A DNA stretch of 64,000 bases from Chelydra serpentina (lineage: Eukaryota; Chordata; Testudines; Chelydridae): contig JBAIAC010000027.1 in NCBI GenBank assembly GCA_037349315.1, positions 9,553,501 to 9,617,500 of the forward strand. Direction: 5' to 3'. Below the pieces are notes generated by a model. It had not been told where the DNA came from and ran no database searches. It saw nothing but the letters and a program-made list of their open reading frames with translations. Position numbers and translations under genes: made by a program. Positions within the stretch are counted from its first letter, which is position 1. Every line of letters begins with the position of its first letter. Shown piece after piece: positions 43,601 through 48,973 of the stretch.

Positions 43601-46231
43601 CCAGGTTTTTTTTTTGGTGAGGGGGGTAGTTAAAGGAACAGTCAGCGATGCCAATTGAATCGGAAGAGATCTGCTCAGACCATGCAAAGGGAATTCGTCC
43701 ACTGGAGGCCGGGTGGCAGGGAAAAAGAGAAGGGTGAAGGTTAAGGATTTAAACTAAGCAAGCAAAACCCCTCCCTGCAACTGGCAATCAAAGGAGGCGG
43801 CAGCAGCAATAAAATCTGGACCGGTAAGAAGTAGAAGGCCTTCCATTACCCCCTTTTCTCCAAACACCACTAAGCCTCTTCTTTGGGACAGACTGGGTGG
43901 CCTAAGATGGCATTAAGTGTGTGTAAACGATTTTGGTTTAAAGAATTTTATTTTTTGGCTTTCTTACAAAATCTTTCAGGTCCTGTTTACCAAAGATTCT
44001 TCTCCACTTGCTTTTCCTTTAGAGCTCTCCAATTCGGATCCTAGGTTTCCTGGTTTTGTGGGAAAACCTCTGGGAAGCCTCAGGGATGTATTTTGGGGTC
44101 TAACAGCTTGGTTGCAGGGTGGTGGTTTTGAATCTAGCAGAGTTTTCCTTTTATTCAAAAGGCGAGTCATTGAAATTAAATAGGAATTCAAATGAAAGTT
44201 TAATAGTCACTAAAATCCCTTCCCCTCTTGATTGCTCAGCTTTCACTCTCTGCACAGGATAGATCACCATTCACCTAAAGTGGTCAAGTCTAGGCCAGAC
44301 CTGAATTTCTCATCTAACGAACCAGCCAAAATTAAAAATCTTTCAGGGCTTTTGTATACATAATAGAGCAGCAAAACAAAAAACAAAAAAACCTGAGGCC
44401 TAAGCCTTTAAAAAAGTACTTCTTCCCCAATTTTCTTCAGAACTCTCTGCCCCCACCCCACATAATCTCATAATTTGCTCCAGGATCTCCCTTTAAACAC
44501 TGACAGTAAATAAAACACTGAAGATTTTTTTCTGTATAGCTTTAACCCAGCTGGGGTGGGGAGATAAAGGATAAGACGACTTTTTACCTCCTCATGCTAA
44601 ATCAAGAGTATTAAGGCCAGGACTAGGCCAACCCTTTCTTAATACTCTCTCCTTTGAAAGCTGCCCTGCATTCTCCGTGTCCATTATCTCCCACCGCATA
44701 TACTGGAATCTCCCAGTGAAGAGAACCTCCCCATATAGGATAAACATAGCAATGGGGGGACAGGAAGAGGAGAGAAGAAAGACTCCCTAGCGCCCCCCCC
44801 CCCGTCAGCTCCTTGCCCCCCCTCCCCCCAGAAAGACACCTCAGCACGGGAAACTCTCACACAGCAACAGATGAGGGTCCCTCATTGTACACTCCCGGCT
44901 CCAGCGGAAAGTATTTCTAATAAGGGTCAGGGGGACCCTCTCTGTACAACGTTTAGAAAAGCCATCTACCCAATACAGGTGTCCCGCTAGGAGCTGCTCT
45001 CCTTCAGCCCTCAGTGCAATAGGACACGAGACACAGAGAGGGACTTCACACACGGTATGGGGTGGCCACAGTACACGCTCCGAGAGTATCCCCAGGAAAT
45101 CGACCCTCTCAAGCACAGCAGAGCTCCCCACTAAGCAGCCCCTCCTCCAACAGTGCAGAGGGTCCCCACGGGGCAGCCTCCCCCCTGAATCAGTATGGCT
45201 TCCTCCCTGCACAACCCCCCCCCCCCCCCCAAACACATGGGGCTGCACACACAGCACAGAGGAGAACTCTCAACCCCACACAGGGAGGTGCCTTGCTGCA
45301 GTCAGGAATCTCCTCTGAGGAGCTCCCTCCCTACGGTGGGGACTCCCCCACATTCACTGAGTTCTTTGGGACCTCAGGGAAATGTGCACAGGGCAAAGCT
45401 TCCCGCCACATTATGGGCCAGACCCCTCTATTAGGGGAGGGTGAACAGGAAGGAAGCCCCCCGCCCCCAATCCGGAGGACGTCCCCCAGTGCACAGCCCC
45501 CCTTCCCCCAATACACACTAGGAAAAGTCAGCCAGGGAGGGCTTCCCCAGAAGGGGGGGGGGGGGGGGGAGTAGCTGGCTCCCTGCTTGCATAACTCCCC
45601 TTGTCCCCACCCACTACCCGGGGTTCCCTCCTCCTTATGCAACCCTCCCCTCCGCCAATACCCCAGAGGAGGGATTCTGGAGTGGGGGCTTCTCCCCTCG
45701 TGCAGCCCCCCCCCCATAGCCACGATAAGATGTCTGGGGAGGGGGGGCTTCCCCCCTCGTGCAGCCCCCCCATAGCCATGAGGAGCTGCCTGGGGAGGGG
45801 CGGCTTTCCCCCCTCGTGCAGCCCCCCCAACACCCGAGGGGAGCTGTCTGGGGAGGGGGGATTCCCCCCTCGTGCAGCCCCCCCATAGCCATGAGGAGCT
45901 GCCTGGGGAAGGGCGGCTTCCCCCCCTCGTGCAGCCCCCCCAACAGCCGAGGGGAGCTGCCTGGGAATGGGGGGCTTCTCCCCTCGTGCAGCCCCCCCCA
46001 TAGCCATAGGGAGCTGTCCGGGAAGGGGGAGCCCTGCCTCTTGCAGCCCGCTTGCCCCCCCCACCCGCGCGGAGGGGAGGCGGGGTGCCCCCCTCTCTCA
46101 CCGGAGCTCGGCTCGCTCTCTGGCTGCGGCGGCCGCTTGCCGCTCAGGGGCCCGGGCTCCGGCGGCGGCTGCTCGCCCTGGGCCGTGGCTGGCCCCGCCG
46201 CCGGCGGCATCTCCTCTGCTTTAATGACCAT
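392..46231 (-). CDS. CLUH: CLUH, clustered mitochondria protein homolog (20 exons, 3' end missing)
   Basis: CLUH is a cytosolic RNA-binding protein that binds mRNAs of nuclear-encoded mitochondrial proteins and controls mitochondrial abundance and distribution (family knowledge). Twenty exons were placed by hand from codon-by-codon similarity to vertebrate CLUH and from splice signals: 46102-46231, 24411-24601, 21502-21673, 20383-20526, 18628-18755, 17801-17955, 16200-16325, 14300-14447, 13224-13316, 11872-12566, 10372-10589, 9712-9816, 8338-8438, 5947-6099, 5215-5277, 4290-4534, 3332-3416, 2262-2415, 1436-1575, 392-472. They sum to 3327 bp (1109 codons) with no stop. In order the protein has a low-complexity N-terminus, the ubiquitin-like CLU N-domain (about 108-165), a GSKIP-like segment (about 255-310), the central CLU domain (about 390-660), a helical eIF3-like region, and the start of the TPRs (about 1020 onward). 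Human CLUH is about 1309 residues, so the remaining TPRs and tail are off the left edge. The start is the ATG in a CGGCCATGG context. Confidence 0.95.
1436..1575 (-). CDS. CLUH: CLUH exon 19 (first TPR)
   Basis: It encodes [20 protein letters not shown] and [20 protein letters not shown], a TPR helix pair. The acceptor is TTGTAG and the donor is GAG|GTACAC. Confidence 0.94.
2262..2415 (-). CDS. CLUH: CLUH exon 18
   Basis: It encodes [20 protein letters not shown] and the run into the TPR region, ending SGQAKVQQ. The acceptor is CTTCAG and the donor is AAG|GTACGG. Confidence 0.93.
2625..2735 (-). mobile_element. MIR-type SINE fragment
   Basis: On the plus strand it reads CCCCATTTCCTAGACGGGCA, ACTGAGGCACAGAGATG and GCCCACGGTCACACAGCACG, which is the MIR core in reverse. 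It lies in CLUH intron 17. Confidence 0.78.
3332..3416 (-). CDS. CLUH: CLUH exon 17
   Basis: It encodes [20 protein letters not shown] and ISLKTGIQ. The acceptor is TTTCCAG and the donor is CAG|GTGAGA. Confidence 0.93.
4290..4534 (-). CDS. CLUH: CLUH exon 16
   Basis: It encodes [20 protein letters not shown], a basic patch [10 protein letters not shown] and then [20 protein letters not shown]. The acceptor is CTGCAG and the donor is ATG|GTAAGT. A split Cys codon joins exon 17. Confidence 0.94.
5215..5277 (-). CDS. CLUH: CLUH exon 15 (63 bp)
   Basis: This is a small phase-0 exon of 21 codons, [20 protein letters not shown] plus Q. The acceptor is TGGGTAG and the donor is CAG|GTACGA. Because it is phase-0 and divisible by three, skipping it would leave the frame intact. 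Confidence 0.94.
5947..6099 (-). CDS. CLUH: CLUH exon 14
   Basis: It encodes 51 residues from [14 protein letters not shown] through [14 protein letters not shown] to PQLDHVY. It is phase 0 at both ends, with acceptor TCTGCAG and donor TAC|GTAAGC. Confidence 0.94.
6513..6804. mobile_element. Harbinger-like MITE with internal hairpin, copy 1
   Basis: It begins GGGCTTGTCTTCACTACC and ends AGTGTAGCCCTGGGC, with TAA on each side (6510-6512 and 6805-6807), as expected for 3 bp TAA-type target duplications. It is CpG-rich. An extended hairpin lies at about 6722-6774, with perfect arms CTTCAGCTACG (6735-6745) and CGTAGCTGAAG (6753-6763). A second copy lies at 12840-13080. The superfamily assignment is tentative. 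Confidence 0.7.
8338..8438 (-). CDS. CLUH: CLUH exon 13
   Basis: It encodes [20 protein letters not shown] and [13 protein letters not shown]. The acceptor is CTCCTAG and the donor is TTG|GTAAGG. The residues ESSKEEM differ from mammals and the rest is conserved. Confidence 0.93.
9143..9395. mobile_element. hAT-like fragment with GC-rich repeats
   Basis: It begins CAGAGGCGCTCAAACTTCAC followed by a GCGACCCCC motif typical of reptile hAT MITEs. It then passes into short GC-rich repeats around CTGAAGCC, GAGCCTG and CCTGCTGCCC. The right end and target duplication are not clear, so it is partial. Confidence 0.5.
9712..9816 (-). CDS. CLUH: CLUH exon 12
   Basis: It encodes [20 protein letters not shown] through [10 protein letters not shown]. 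The acceptor is ACCCAG|TGGATCCC. The junction codon reads Val, giving T-V-D where the mammalian protein I recall has T-D, a one-residue difference at the splice junction. The donor is CAG|GTAGGG. Confidence 0.93.
10372..10589 (-). CDS. CLUH: CLUH exon 11
   Basis: It encodes [19 protein letters not shown], then a Gly/Ser/Glu-rich linker that differs from mammals, then [15 protein letters not shown]. The acceptor is CCTGTAG and the donor is CAG|GTACCC. The linker is the variable spacer between the CLU domain and the helical region. Confidence 0.93.
11872..12566 (-). CDS. CLUH: CLUH exon 10 (core CLU domain)
   Basis: This is the largest exon, 231 codons plus two bases. It encodes [39 protein letters not shown], the [20 protein letters not shown] motif and the [15 protein letters not shown] end. 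It is almost identical to mammalian CLUH and strongly GC-enriched. The acceptor is CGCACAG and the donor is CAG|GTGAGC. A long plus-strand ORF over it is a shadow. Confidence 0.97.
12840..13080. mobile_element. Harbinger-like MITE with internal hairpin, copy 2
   Basis: It shares GGAGTCGACGGGGGAG-type sequence and the hairpin (arms CTTCAGCTAC 13006-13015 and GTAGCTGAAG 13025-13034, outer arms AAGATAC and GTATCTT) with copy 1. The right end AGTGTGGACCAAGCCTTA resembles the family terminus. The left end is degraded and its exact position is unsure. Confidence 0.65.
13224..13316 (-). CDS. CLUH: CLUH exon 9
   Basis: It encodes 31 residues beginning [15 protein letters not shown] and ending RAIFK, the start of the central CLU domain. 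It is phase 0 at both ends, with acceptor TTTCAG and donor AAG|GTAATC. Confidence 0.94.
13774..13913. repeat. Foldback element, about 140 bp
   Basis: The ends TTTAGGTCCTGATCCTGCAA and TTTGCAGGATCGGGGCCTAAA are inverted copies over about 20 bp. The centre has no ORF. It is followed by an A-rich run at 13915-13951. Confidence 0.7.
14300..14447 (-). CDS. CLUH: CLUH exon 8
   Basis: It encodes [20 protein letters not shown] and then the [20 protein letters not shown] block. The acceptor is GCCTAG and the donor is CAG|GTATAT. It leads into the central CLU domain. Confidence 0.94.
15826..15990 (+). mobile_element. MIR-type SINE fragment
   Basis: GACTCCTGGGTTCCATGC, CCTGGGCAAATCACTTCAGC and CCCCATCTGAAATGAGGAT follow the MIR core. 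It lies in CLUH intron 7. Confidence 0.78.
16200..16325 (-). CDS. CLUH: CLUH exon 7
   Basis: It encodes [20 protein letters not shown] followed by [20 protein letters not shown]. The acceptor is TTTGCAG and the donor is ACG|GTAGCA, which is off consensus. The split Arg codon CG|G is completed by exon 8. Confidence 0.93.
17342..17425 (-). mobile_element. L2/CR1-like LINE 3' fragment
   Basis: TTTATTTATTATTTGCATTA, GTAGCACCTAGAAGCTCTAG and CAAGGACCTCATTGT are the reverse of the LINE end at 48270. It lies in CLUH intron 6. Confidence 0.55.
17801..17955 (-). CDS. CLUH: CLUH exon 6 (GSKIP-like segment)
   Basis: It encodes [20 protein letters not shown] and continues through [20 protein letters not shown] to GFYLN, the most conserved block before the central domain. 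The acceptor is TTCACAG and the donor is CA|GTGAGTA; the exon 6/7 junction splits a Gln codon. Confidence 0.95.
18628..18755 (-). CDS. CLUH: CLUH exon 5
   Basis: It encodes a basic stretch SGKRKKKG, then [14 protein letters not shown] and the conserved [11 protein letters not shown] end. The acceptor is GTTTAG and the donor is AAG|GTAGAG. The lysine-rich patch near residue 215 is a possible nuclear localisation or RNA-contact patch (inference). Confidence 0.92.
19888..20115 (+). mobile_element. MIR-type SINE
   Basis: It matches the MIR layout: a tRNA-like head (GGGGTTAGAGCACTAGCC, then GACCCAGGTTCAATTCC), the core (GTCACTTAACCTCTCTGTGC) and the GGGATAATAGCACTGC and CTACCTC segment. It lies in CLUH intron 4, antisense to the gene. 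Confidence 0.85.
20383..20526 (-). CDS. CLUH: CLUH exon 4
   Basis: It encodes [19 protein letters not shown] followed by the [18 protein letters not shown] segment, nearly identical to mammalian CLUH. The acceptor is GATCAG and the donor is GAG|GTATGG. It enters at phase 1 and leaves at phase 1. Confidence 0.93.
21502..21673 (-). CDS. CLUH: CLUH exon 3 (ubiquitin-like N-domain)
   Basis: It encodes [19 protein letters not shown] through [12 protein letters not shown], the CLU N-domain, 57 codons plus one base. The acceptor is TTTAAG|GTCTCT. The exon must end at GAAG to join exon 4 in frame, and the next bases are GCACGT, so the donor is GC rather than GT. Two nearby GT choices fail: one shifts the frame and the other makes a TAG at the junction. 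Confidence 0.92.
21723..21790 (-). mobile_element. CR1 3'-end stub
   Basis: TCATAGAATCATAGAATCTC and the following GGTTGGAAGGGACCTCAGGA match the start of the full CR1 copy at 26778, so this is the extreme 3' end of a CR1 inserted in CLUH intron 2 on the minus strand. The right end runs into a hairpin in which GTCTAACCCCCTGT is inverted. Confidence 0.85.
24411..24601 (-). CDS. CLUH: CLUH exon 2
   Basis: It encodes the conserved stretch that includes [19 protein letters not shown] and ends at PFTLQ. The acceptor is GTGACTAG at 24602 and the donor is CAG|GTGAGC. It has an internal ATG at 24587 (MALMNGDG) matching the start of the shorter CLUH isoform, so translation could also begin here. Incoming phase is 1 and outgoing phase is 0. 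Confidence 0.93.
26136..26262 (+). mobile_element. MIR-type SINE fragment
   Basis: AACCACTCAGTCTCTCACTT, CCATCTGGAAAATGGGGATA and a CTTGCCTGCCTCTTGAAGG tail match the right part of MIR. It sits just left of the CR1 copy. Confidence 0.72.
26775..27690 (-). mobile_element. 5'-truncated CR1 LINE
   Basis: The minus strand encodes the C-terminal part of a CR1 ORF2 reverse transcriptase, including the FADDTKLGG motif at its truncated start, [20 protein letters not shown] and [16 protein letters not shown]. The 3' end carries the CR1 tail repeat (ATTCTATGATTCTATGA on the minus strand, 26778-26795). A frameshift follows the HWNGLPR segment, after which the usual tail continues in another frame, so the copy is inactive. 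TACTAGCGTC occurs on both sides (about 26769-26778 and 27681-27690), consistent with a 10 bp target-site duplication. Confidence 0.93.
30295..30425. mobile_element. hAT-like MITE, 131 bp
   Basis: The ends CAGTGGTTCTCAATC and GGTTGAAAACCACTG form an imperfect inverted repeat of the same type as the copy at 47006. The flanks AGCTAAAT and AACTAAGT agree at 6 of 8 bases, consistent with an old 8 bp duplication. Confidence 0.8.
32896..34014 (-). CDS. Unrecognised 372-codon ORF inside CLUH intron 1
   Basis: I do not recognise this protein. The ATG at 34014 has G at -3 and G at +4, and an in-frame TAA lies only four codons upstream, so the start is well defined. The N-terminus [10 protein letters not shown] resembles an N-myristoylated and palmitoylated membrane anchor, although position 6 is Phe rather than the usual Ser/Thr. 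ERAPLL at 27-32 fits the [D/E]xxxL[L/I] endolysosomal sorting pattern. The middle is Ser/Glu/Lys-rich and probably disordered. KKRKRKRK at 299-306 is polybasic. After about residue 310 the sequence looks like intron (a GT-rich run), so the coding exon may end at a donor near 33084 or 33009. It could be a nested gene, an alternative CLUH first exon, or a decayed gene. An open frame of this length is unlikely by chance, (61/64)^372 being about 2e-8. Confidence 0.5.
   Translation of the reverse strand: MGNSIFANCCRHVTDLIFQTHSFNSAERAPLLPKSPVSCTASPDVSLPVQMKLDVSEACKCVPLYPDIILSNASNESLQKRPECVQGLPKEKGSEEMMKASENSCLKLSVAVASLVKRAEASSALAVLPVDLEKGSATQLNHSQSLEACQSCGKLEASGLDSKSCNQEEPVVPADKRAATHRMPIVDWQQNRDLSKRGKASNLEPSLADADVQLKYRTNASNLGSCETVETPESNPSVKAEKSQNIQETVLSVITDENTHMIQDKSTCYLLTNPAIGLDGELNLDPDLEVSILPSKQQKKRKRKRKLCFLGAWGVTFYSSWCVCVCYICVLMGGKGMLGRSKFPYRLCIHSLNYLRTFPFGLKYLVTEQSWG
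34523..34558 (+). repeat. Homopolymer of 36 G
   Basis: This is an uninterrupted run of G between CCCCAGAGAC and AAACAATC, in CLUH intron 1 about 500 bp upstream of the orphan ORF start. It could form a G-quadruplex, or it could be inflated by sequencing or assembly. Confidence 0.95.
37657..37687. repeat. (AT)n microsatellite
   Basis: This is a pure AT dinucleotide run of about 15 units in CLUH intron 1. Confidence 0.95.
38161..38180 (+). repeat. Poly(A) run, 20 bp
   Basis: This is an uninterrupted A tract in CLUH intron 1. No retrotransposed gene is recognisable in front of it. Confidence 0.9.
38285..38425 (-). mobile_element. L2/CR1-like LINE 3' fragment
   Basis: CTATTATTTATGCAATGCC, CTTGCAGCACAAATGAGAGA and GCCCCAAAGATTTTACAATC resemble the same LINE tail in reverse, diverged. 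Confidence 0.45.
39668..39840 (+). mobile_element. MIR-type SINE fragment
   Basis: CACAAATCATTTAACCTCTC, AGTTTCCTCTACAGTGATC and CTACCTCGCAGGGATGTTAG match the MIR core and tail. It lies in CLUH intron 1. Confidence 0.75.
41366..41399 (+). repeat. Tandem duplication, 17 bp x 2
   Basis: GTCTGTGGATATGATAA occurs twice in direct tandem without mismatch in CLUH intron 1. Confidence 0.9.
42270..42460 (-). mobile_element. L2/CR1-like 3' end joined to MIR-like core
   Basis: ATTATTTGTATTACGCTAGC, GGGCCCCATTGGGCTAGGC and TTGTACAGAGAA match a reptile LINE 3' end also present at 48270, here in reverse. It continues into GTGACTTGCCCAAGATCATA and CAGGTCAGTGGCAGGGCTGG, a MIR-type core in reverse. Confidence 0.6.
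42600..43620. promoter_or_regulatory. Second CpG-rich cluster in CLUH intron 1
   Basis: GC content and CpG density rise sharply between AT-rich flanks, for example GGCCGCCAGCGGCTCC near 42781 and CGAGGAAGCGGCAGG near 43218. An E-box CACGTG lies at 42868-42873. Overlapping ORFs on both strands are by-products of GC-rich composition. It may be an alternative promoter for CLUH or for the intronic ORF on the minus strand, or a GC-rich repeat-derived patch. No transcript evidence is visible. Confidence 0.4.
45480..46060. repeat. GC-rich minisatellite, about 57 bp unit
   Basis: The motif CTCGTGCAGCCCCCC recurs at 45697, 45756, 45813, 45869, 45926 and 45983, with a decayed copy at 46038; the spacings are 59, 57, 56, 57, 57 and 55. 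Two sub-types of unit alternate, one with CATAGCCATGAGGAGC and one with CAACACCCGAGGGGAGC, so the newest part is a dimer of about 113 bp. Older, diverged copies continue left to about 45480 and perhaps 44900. The array sits in CLUH intron 1 about 40 bp from the exon 1 donor. The unit is near 19 codons, which keeps several frames open and explains the long ORFs seen on both strands. Confidence 0.85.
46102..46231 (-). CDS. CLUH: CLUH exon 1 (coding part)
   Basis: It encodes [13 protein letters not shown] followed by a Pro/Gln/Glu-rich tail, 43 codons plus one base. The donor is CCG|GTGAGAG at 46101. The codon split G|AA joins in frame to exon 2, whose first coding bases precede the internal MALMNGDG start. 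Short CLUH isoforms known in mammals begin at the position equivalent to the exon 2 ATG, so this exon may give the longer isoform. An in-frame upstream ATG at 46327 would add 32 Arg-rich residues. Confidence 0.8.
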
Positions 46232-46420
46232 GGCCGGGGCCCGTCGCGCCGCTGCCCGTCCCGGACTCCGCGCCCTGCCGCTGCCGCTGGAAGGACAGAG
46301 CCAGTCACAGCCCCACGTGGTGCGCACTCACCTCGGCCACCCCGACCTCTGACACGCCGCTGGCTACGGCTCGGCGGCGGGGACACACCTCCCGAAACGC
46401 CTTAAAGGGACAGGCGCCTG
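46232..46420 (-). promoter_or_regulatory. CLUH: CLUH promoter and 5' UTR, CpG-rich
   Basis: CpG dinucleotides are dense from about 46060 to 46400, immediately upstream of and across the start codon, and no TATA box is evident. This fits a CpG-island housekeeping promoter. A canonical E-box CACGTG lies at 46314-46319. A TG-rich simple repeat begins just upstream at about 46434. The transcription start site cannot be fixed from sequence alone. Confidence 0.65.
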
Positions 46421-46433
46421 CCCAGAGAAACCT

Positions 46434-46470
46434 CTGTGTGTGTGTGTGTAGGTGTGTGGTGTATGTGTGG
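46434..46470 (+). repeat. TG-rich simple repeat upstream of CLUH
   Basis: TGTGTGTGTGTG interrupted by AGG and GGTGTA, about 200 bp upstream of the CLUH start codon, at the outer edge of the CpG-rich promoter. Confidence 0.85.
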
Positions 46471-47005
46471 GCGGCCTACATACTGGGCCCCAGTCTGTCT
46501 AGCCATCCCTACACTCTACCTATCTATCTGTGCCTCTCCATACAGACTACTAATCTGCCTTCAGACAGCATGCATGGCATATTTCAGCCTGAAAGGTAAA
46601 TATTTGTCAGCCTCATAAACACCAGTGTACATAGGTGATTATCATGGAAAGTTTGGGCCAATTTGAGTAGAGCCCTGATTCAACTCTGGCTATCGCATCA
46701 AGAGACTGGGTATTGTCTGAAGGGATTAACGTGGGGCTGGACATCCGAAACGAATCCCAAATTACGCAGGCCAACGTTTTCAAACGTGAGGCACCCAAAT
46801 CTTTATTTAGACAGCTAAGCAACGTGGCCTGGTTTCTAAACGGGCCGAGCGCCTTCTGACTTCTGAAAATCAGCCCAAGGTGCCTAAATATGGATTTAGG
46901 TATCTAACTTTAGGCACCTAAATTCAAACACTTTGGTCGAAGTATATAAATATACAGGACCCAGTCTTGCACCCAATAAAGTCAATAGCAAAAAGTGATC
47001 TATCC

Positions 47006-47406
47006 CAGTGGTTCTCAACCTTTCCAGACTACTGTACCCCTTTCAGGAGTCTGATTTATCTTGTGTACCCCAAGTTTCACCTCACCTAAAAACTACTTGA
47101 TTACAAAAATCAGACATACAAATACAAGTGGCACAGCACACTATTACTGAAAAATTGCTGACTTTCTCATTTTTACCAGATCATTATAAAATAAATCAAT
47201 TGGAATATAATTATTGTACTTACATTTCTATGTATAGTATATAAAGCAGTATAAACAAGTCATTGTCTGCATGAAATTTTTGTTTGTACTAGTGCTTTTA
47301 ATGTAGCCTGTCGTAAAACTAGGCAAATATCTAGATTAGTTGGTGTACCCCCTGGAAGACCTCTGTGTTCCCCCAGGGTACACGTACTCCTGGTTGAGAA
47401 TCACCG
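47006..47406. mobile_element. hAT-like MITE, 401 bp
   Basis: The left end is CAGTGGTTCTCAACC and the right end is GGTTGAGAATCACCG, an imperfect 15 bp inverted repeat. A perfect 8 bp target-site duplication ATCTATCC flanks it (46998-47005 and 47407-47414). The AT-rich interior has no ORF, so it is non-autonomous. Confidence 0.88.
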
Positions 47407-47776
47407 ATCTATCCCATGGTATATGTAATAATATACAACATTATGCAGTATATGTATTACTGTGTGCAAAGCCATATATACATGGTTTGTGAGACAGTAG
47501 TGTATAGGTTAAAATGACTGGGGACAGGTTATTCTCAGTAAAGGTCATTTGACTCTGGAATTTGCCTGCTCCCTTGGTCTGAAACAGCCTGAGTTTGTTG
47601 ACCTTCATGCCACATGCTGCAAGGTCATCTCAGTGTTCAGGCTTTTTTGGAGGAGCTGGGTTGAACTGCAAAGATTTTATTTCAGTTTGTGGCTTGGGAG
47701 ATGCTTATTACCAATAACTAATATCTGTATTACATTTAATAGCAACCTCTCTGTTTTTCTGAGAGTTTGCTACTAA

Positions 47777-47907
47777 AGGGCTAGATTCTGGCCTCTTCTC
47801 TCTGATTTAATAGCACTGTGACTTCATGAGTAGCCCCATTTCCTTCAATGGGACTGCTCAGGAAATAAGGTACTCTTCAACATGAAGGGTATCAGAATCT
47901 GGCCTGA
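47777..47907. repeat. Foldback element
   Basis: GGGCTAGATTCTGGCC at the left and ATCAGAATCTGGCCTG at the right form an imperfect inverted pair. It is non-coding. Confidence 0.6.
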
Positions 47908-47992
47908 AAGTAGTCGTTTCCAGCAAACTATCACTGTCTTCATGATCATTCTCCTTGCAAATTCTACCCCACAAAAGGGTATTCCTCAGCTT

Positions 47993-48181
47993 TAGGCTTG
48001 TCTACACACAGAAATTGTCCTGGTTGTACTAAAGGTGTGATGTCCCCAAAGTGTAAACTAAACTAGTGTAAACCAGGTTTAAACCAATGTCAGTGGCCAC
48101 ACACAAACTTGCACCGGTTTAACTAAATCAATGCAATGTTACACCTGTAGTTAAACCAGTGCAATTCTAAGTGTAGATCTT
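47993..48181. mobile_element. Small DNA-transposon remnant (TTGTCTACAC termini)
   Basis: The left end AGGCTTGTCTACACAC and the right end CTAAGTGTAGATCTT are roughly inverted. The interior has repeated AAACCAG/AAACTA and CTGGTT-like motifs typical of a reptile MITE. Target duplications are not clear. Confidence 0.5.
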
Positions 48182-48269
48182 TATGAAGAGTCTAATGCAT
48201 GTGACCTGAAGTGAGTTGTGGACAAGAGAAGGGAAGGATTTTTTCAGTGGACGCCATTGGTGGATTATA

Positions 48270-48400
48270 CTTGAACTATAAGATCTTTGGGGCAGGGACT
48301 GTCTTTTTCCTTCTGTGTTTGTACAACACCTAGCACCATGGGGCCCTGGTTCATGACTGGGGCTGCTAGTTTCTAAGGTAATACAAATAATAATCATCAC
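48270..48400 (+). mobile_element. L2/CR1-like LINE 3' end
   Basis: AGATCTTTGGGGCAGGGACT, TGTACAACACCTAGCACCAT, GGGGCCCTGGTTCATGACTG and the AATAATAATCATC tail are a LINE 3' end seen repeatedly in reptiles. No ORF remains. Confidence 0.6.
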
Positions 48401-48849
48401 GATGATTAGGGCTCCGAGGCACTATGATAATACAGATAATACATGCAGTAATAATAATATACATTAGACCTAGTATGTTGGGCAATTTGCTGGGTGGTGA
48501 TGGGTAGCGTGACTTCCTGCTTCATCCAAATCACAGCCATCCAAAAACATGCAGCATATGTGCACCAAAGACATCCCAATCCAGGCGTCCTGCTGCAGGA
48601 ACAAGACACCCGTCTCAAAGCCCTGCATTTATCATATTACACCAGGAGGCTGGATCACCCCAGAGGTGGTCACTGTCTGTGCCGCGGGGTGCAATCCTGA
48701 TGCCCCTCTCACAAGAAGTCAGTATTAAAACTGGAAGGTCGTCCCCTGGAGCTCAGCGCGGCTAGGATGGGGCACTGCTCCCTCGACCAGCCTATGATGG
48801 GATAGACAGACCCCACACTGACCAGAAAGGGGTTAATGAGGGCCGGTGG

Positions 48850-48973
48850 TAGGGTGACCAGCTGTCCCGATCTTATAGGGACAGTCCCAATTTTGGGGTC
48901 TTTTTCTTATATAGGCTCCTATTACCCCCCCACCCCCATCTCGATTTTTCACATTTGCTGTCTGGTCACCCTA
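48850..48973. mobile_element. Short hAT-like MITE, 124 bp
   Basis: The terminal inverted repeats TAGGGTGACCAG and CTGGTCACCCTA are perfect over 12 bp. The 8 bp duplication GCCGGTGG is perfect (48842-48849 and 48974-48981). There is no coding capacity. Confidence 0.9.

Noticed and set aside
42797..43702. Overlapping ORFs of 148-200 codons on both strands
   Set aside because: The proteins are Pro/Gly/Ser-rich in a GC-rich CpG block, as expected by composition alone.
45690..46060. CRISPR-like repeats
   Set aside because: The units are contiguous tandem copies without unique spacers, in a vertebrate intron.
45331..46101. Long ORFs (up to 256 codons) on both strands
   Set aside because: They run through the 57 bp minisatellite, whose near-multiple-of-three unit keeps several frames open. 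No homology or independent start is seen.
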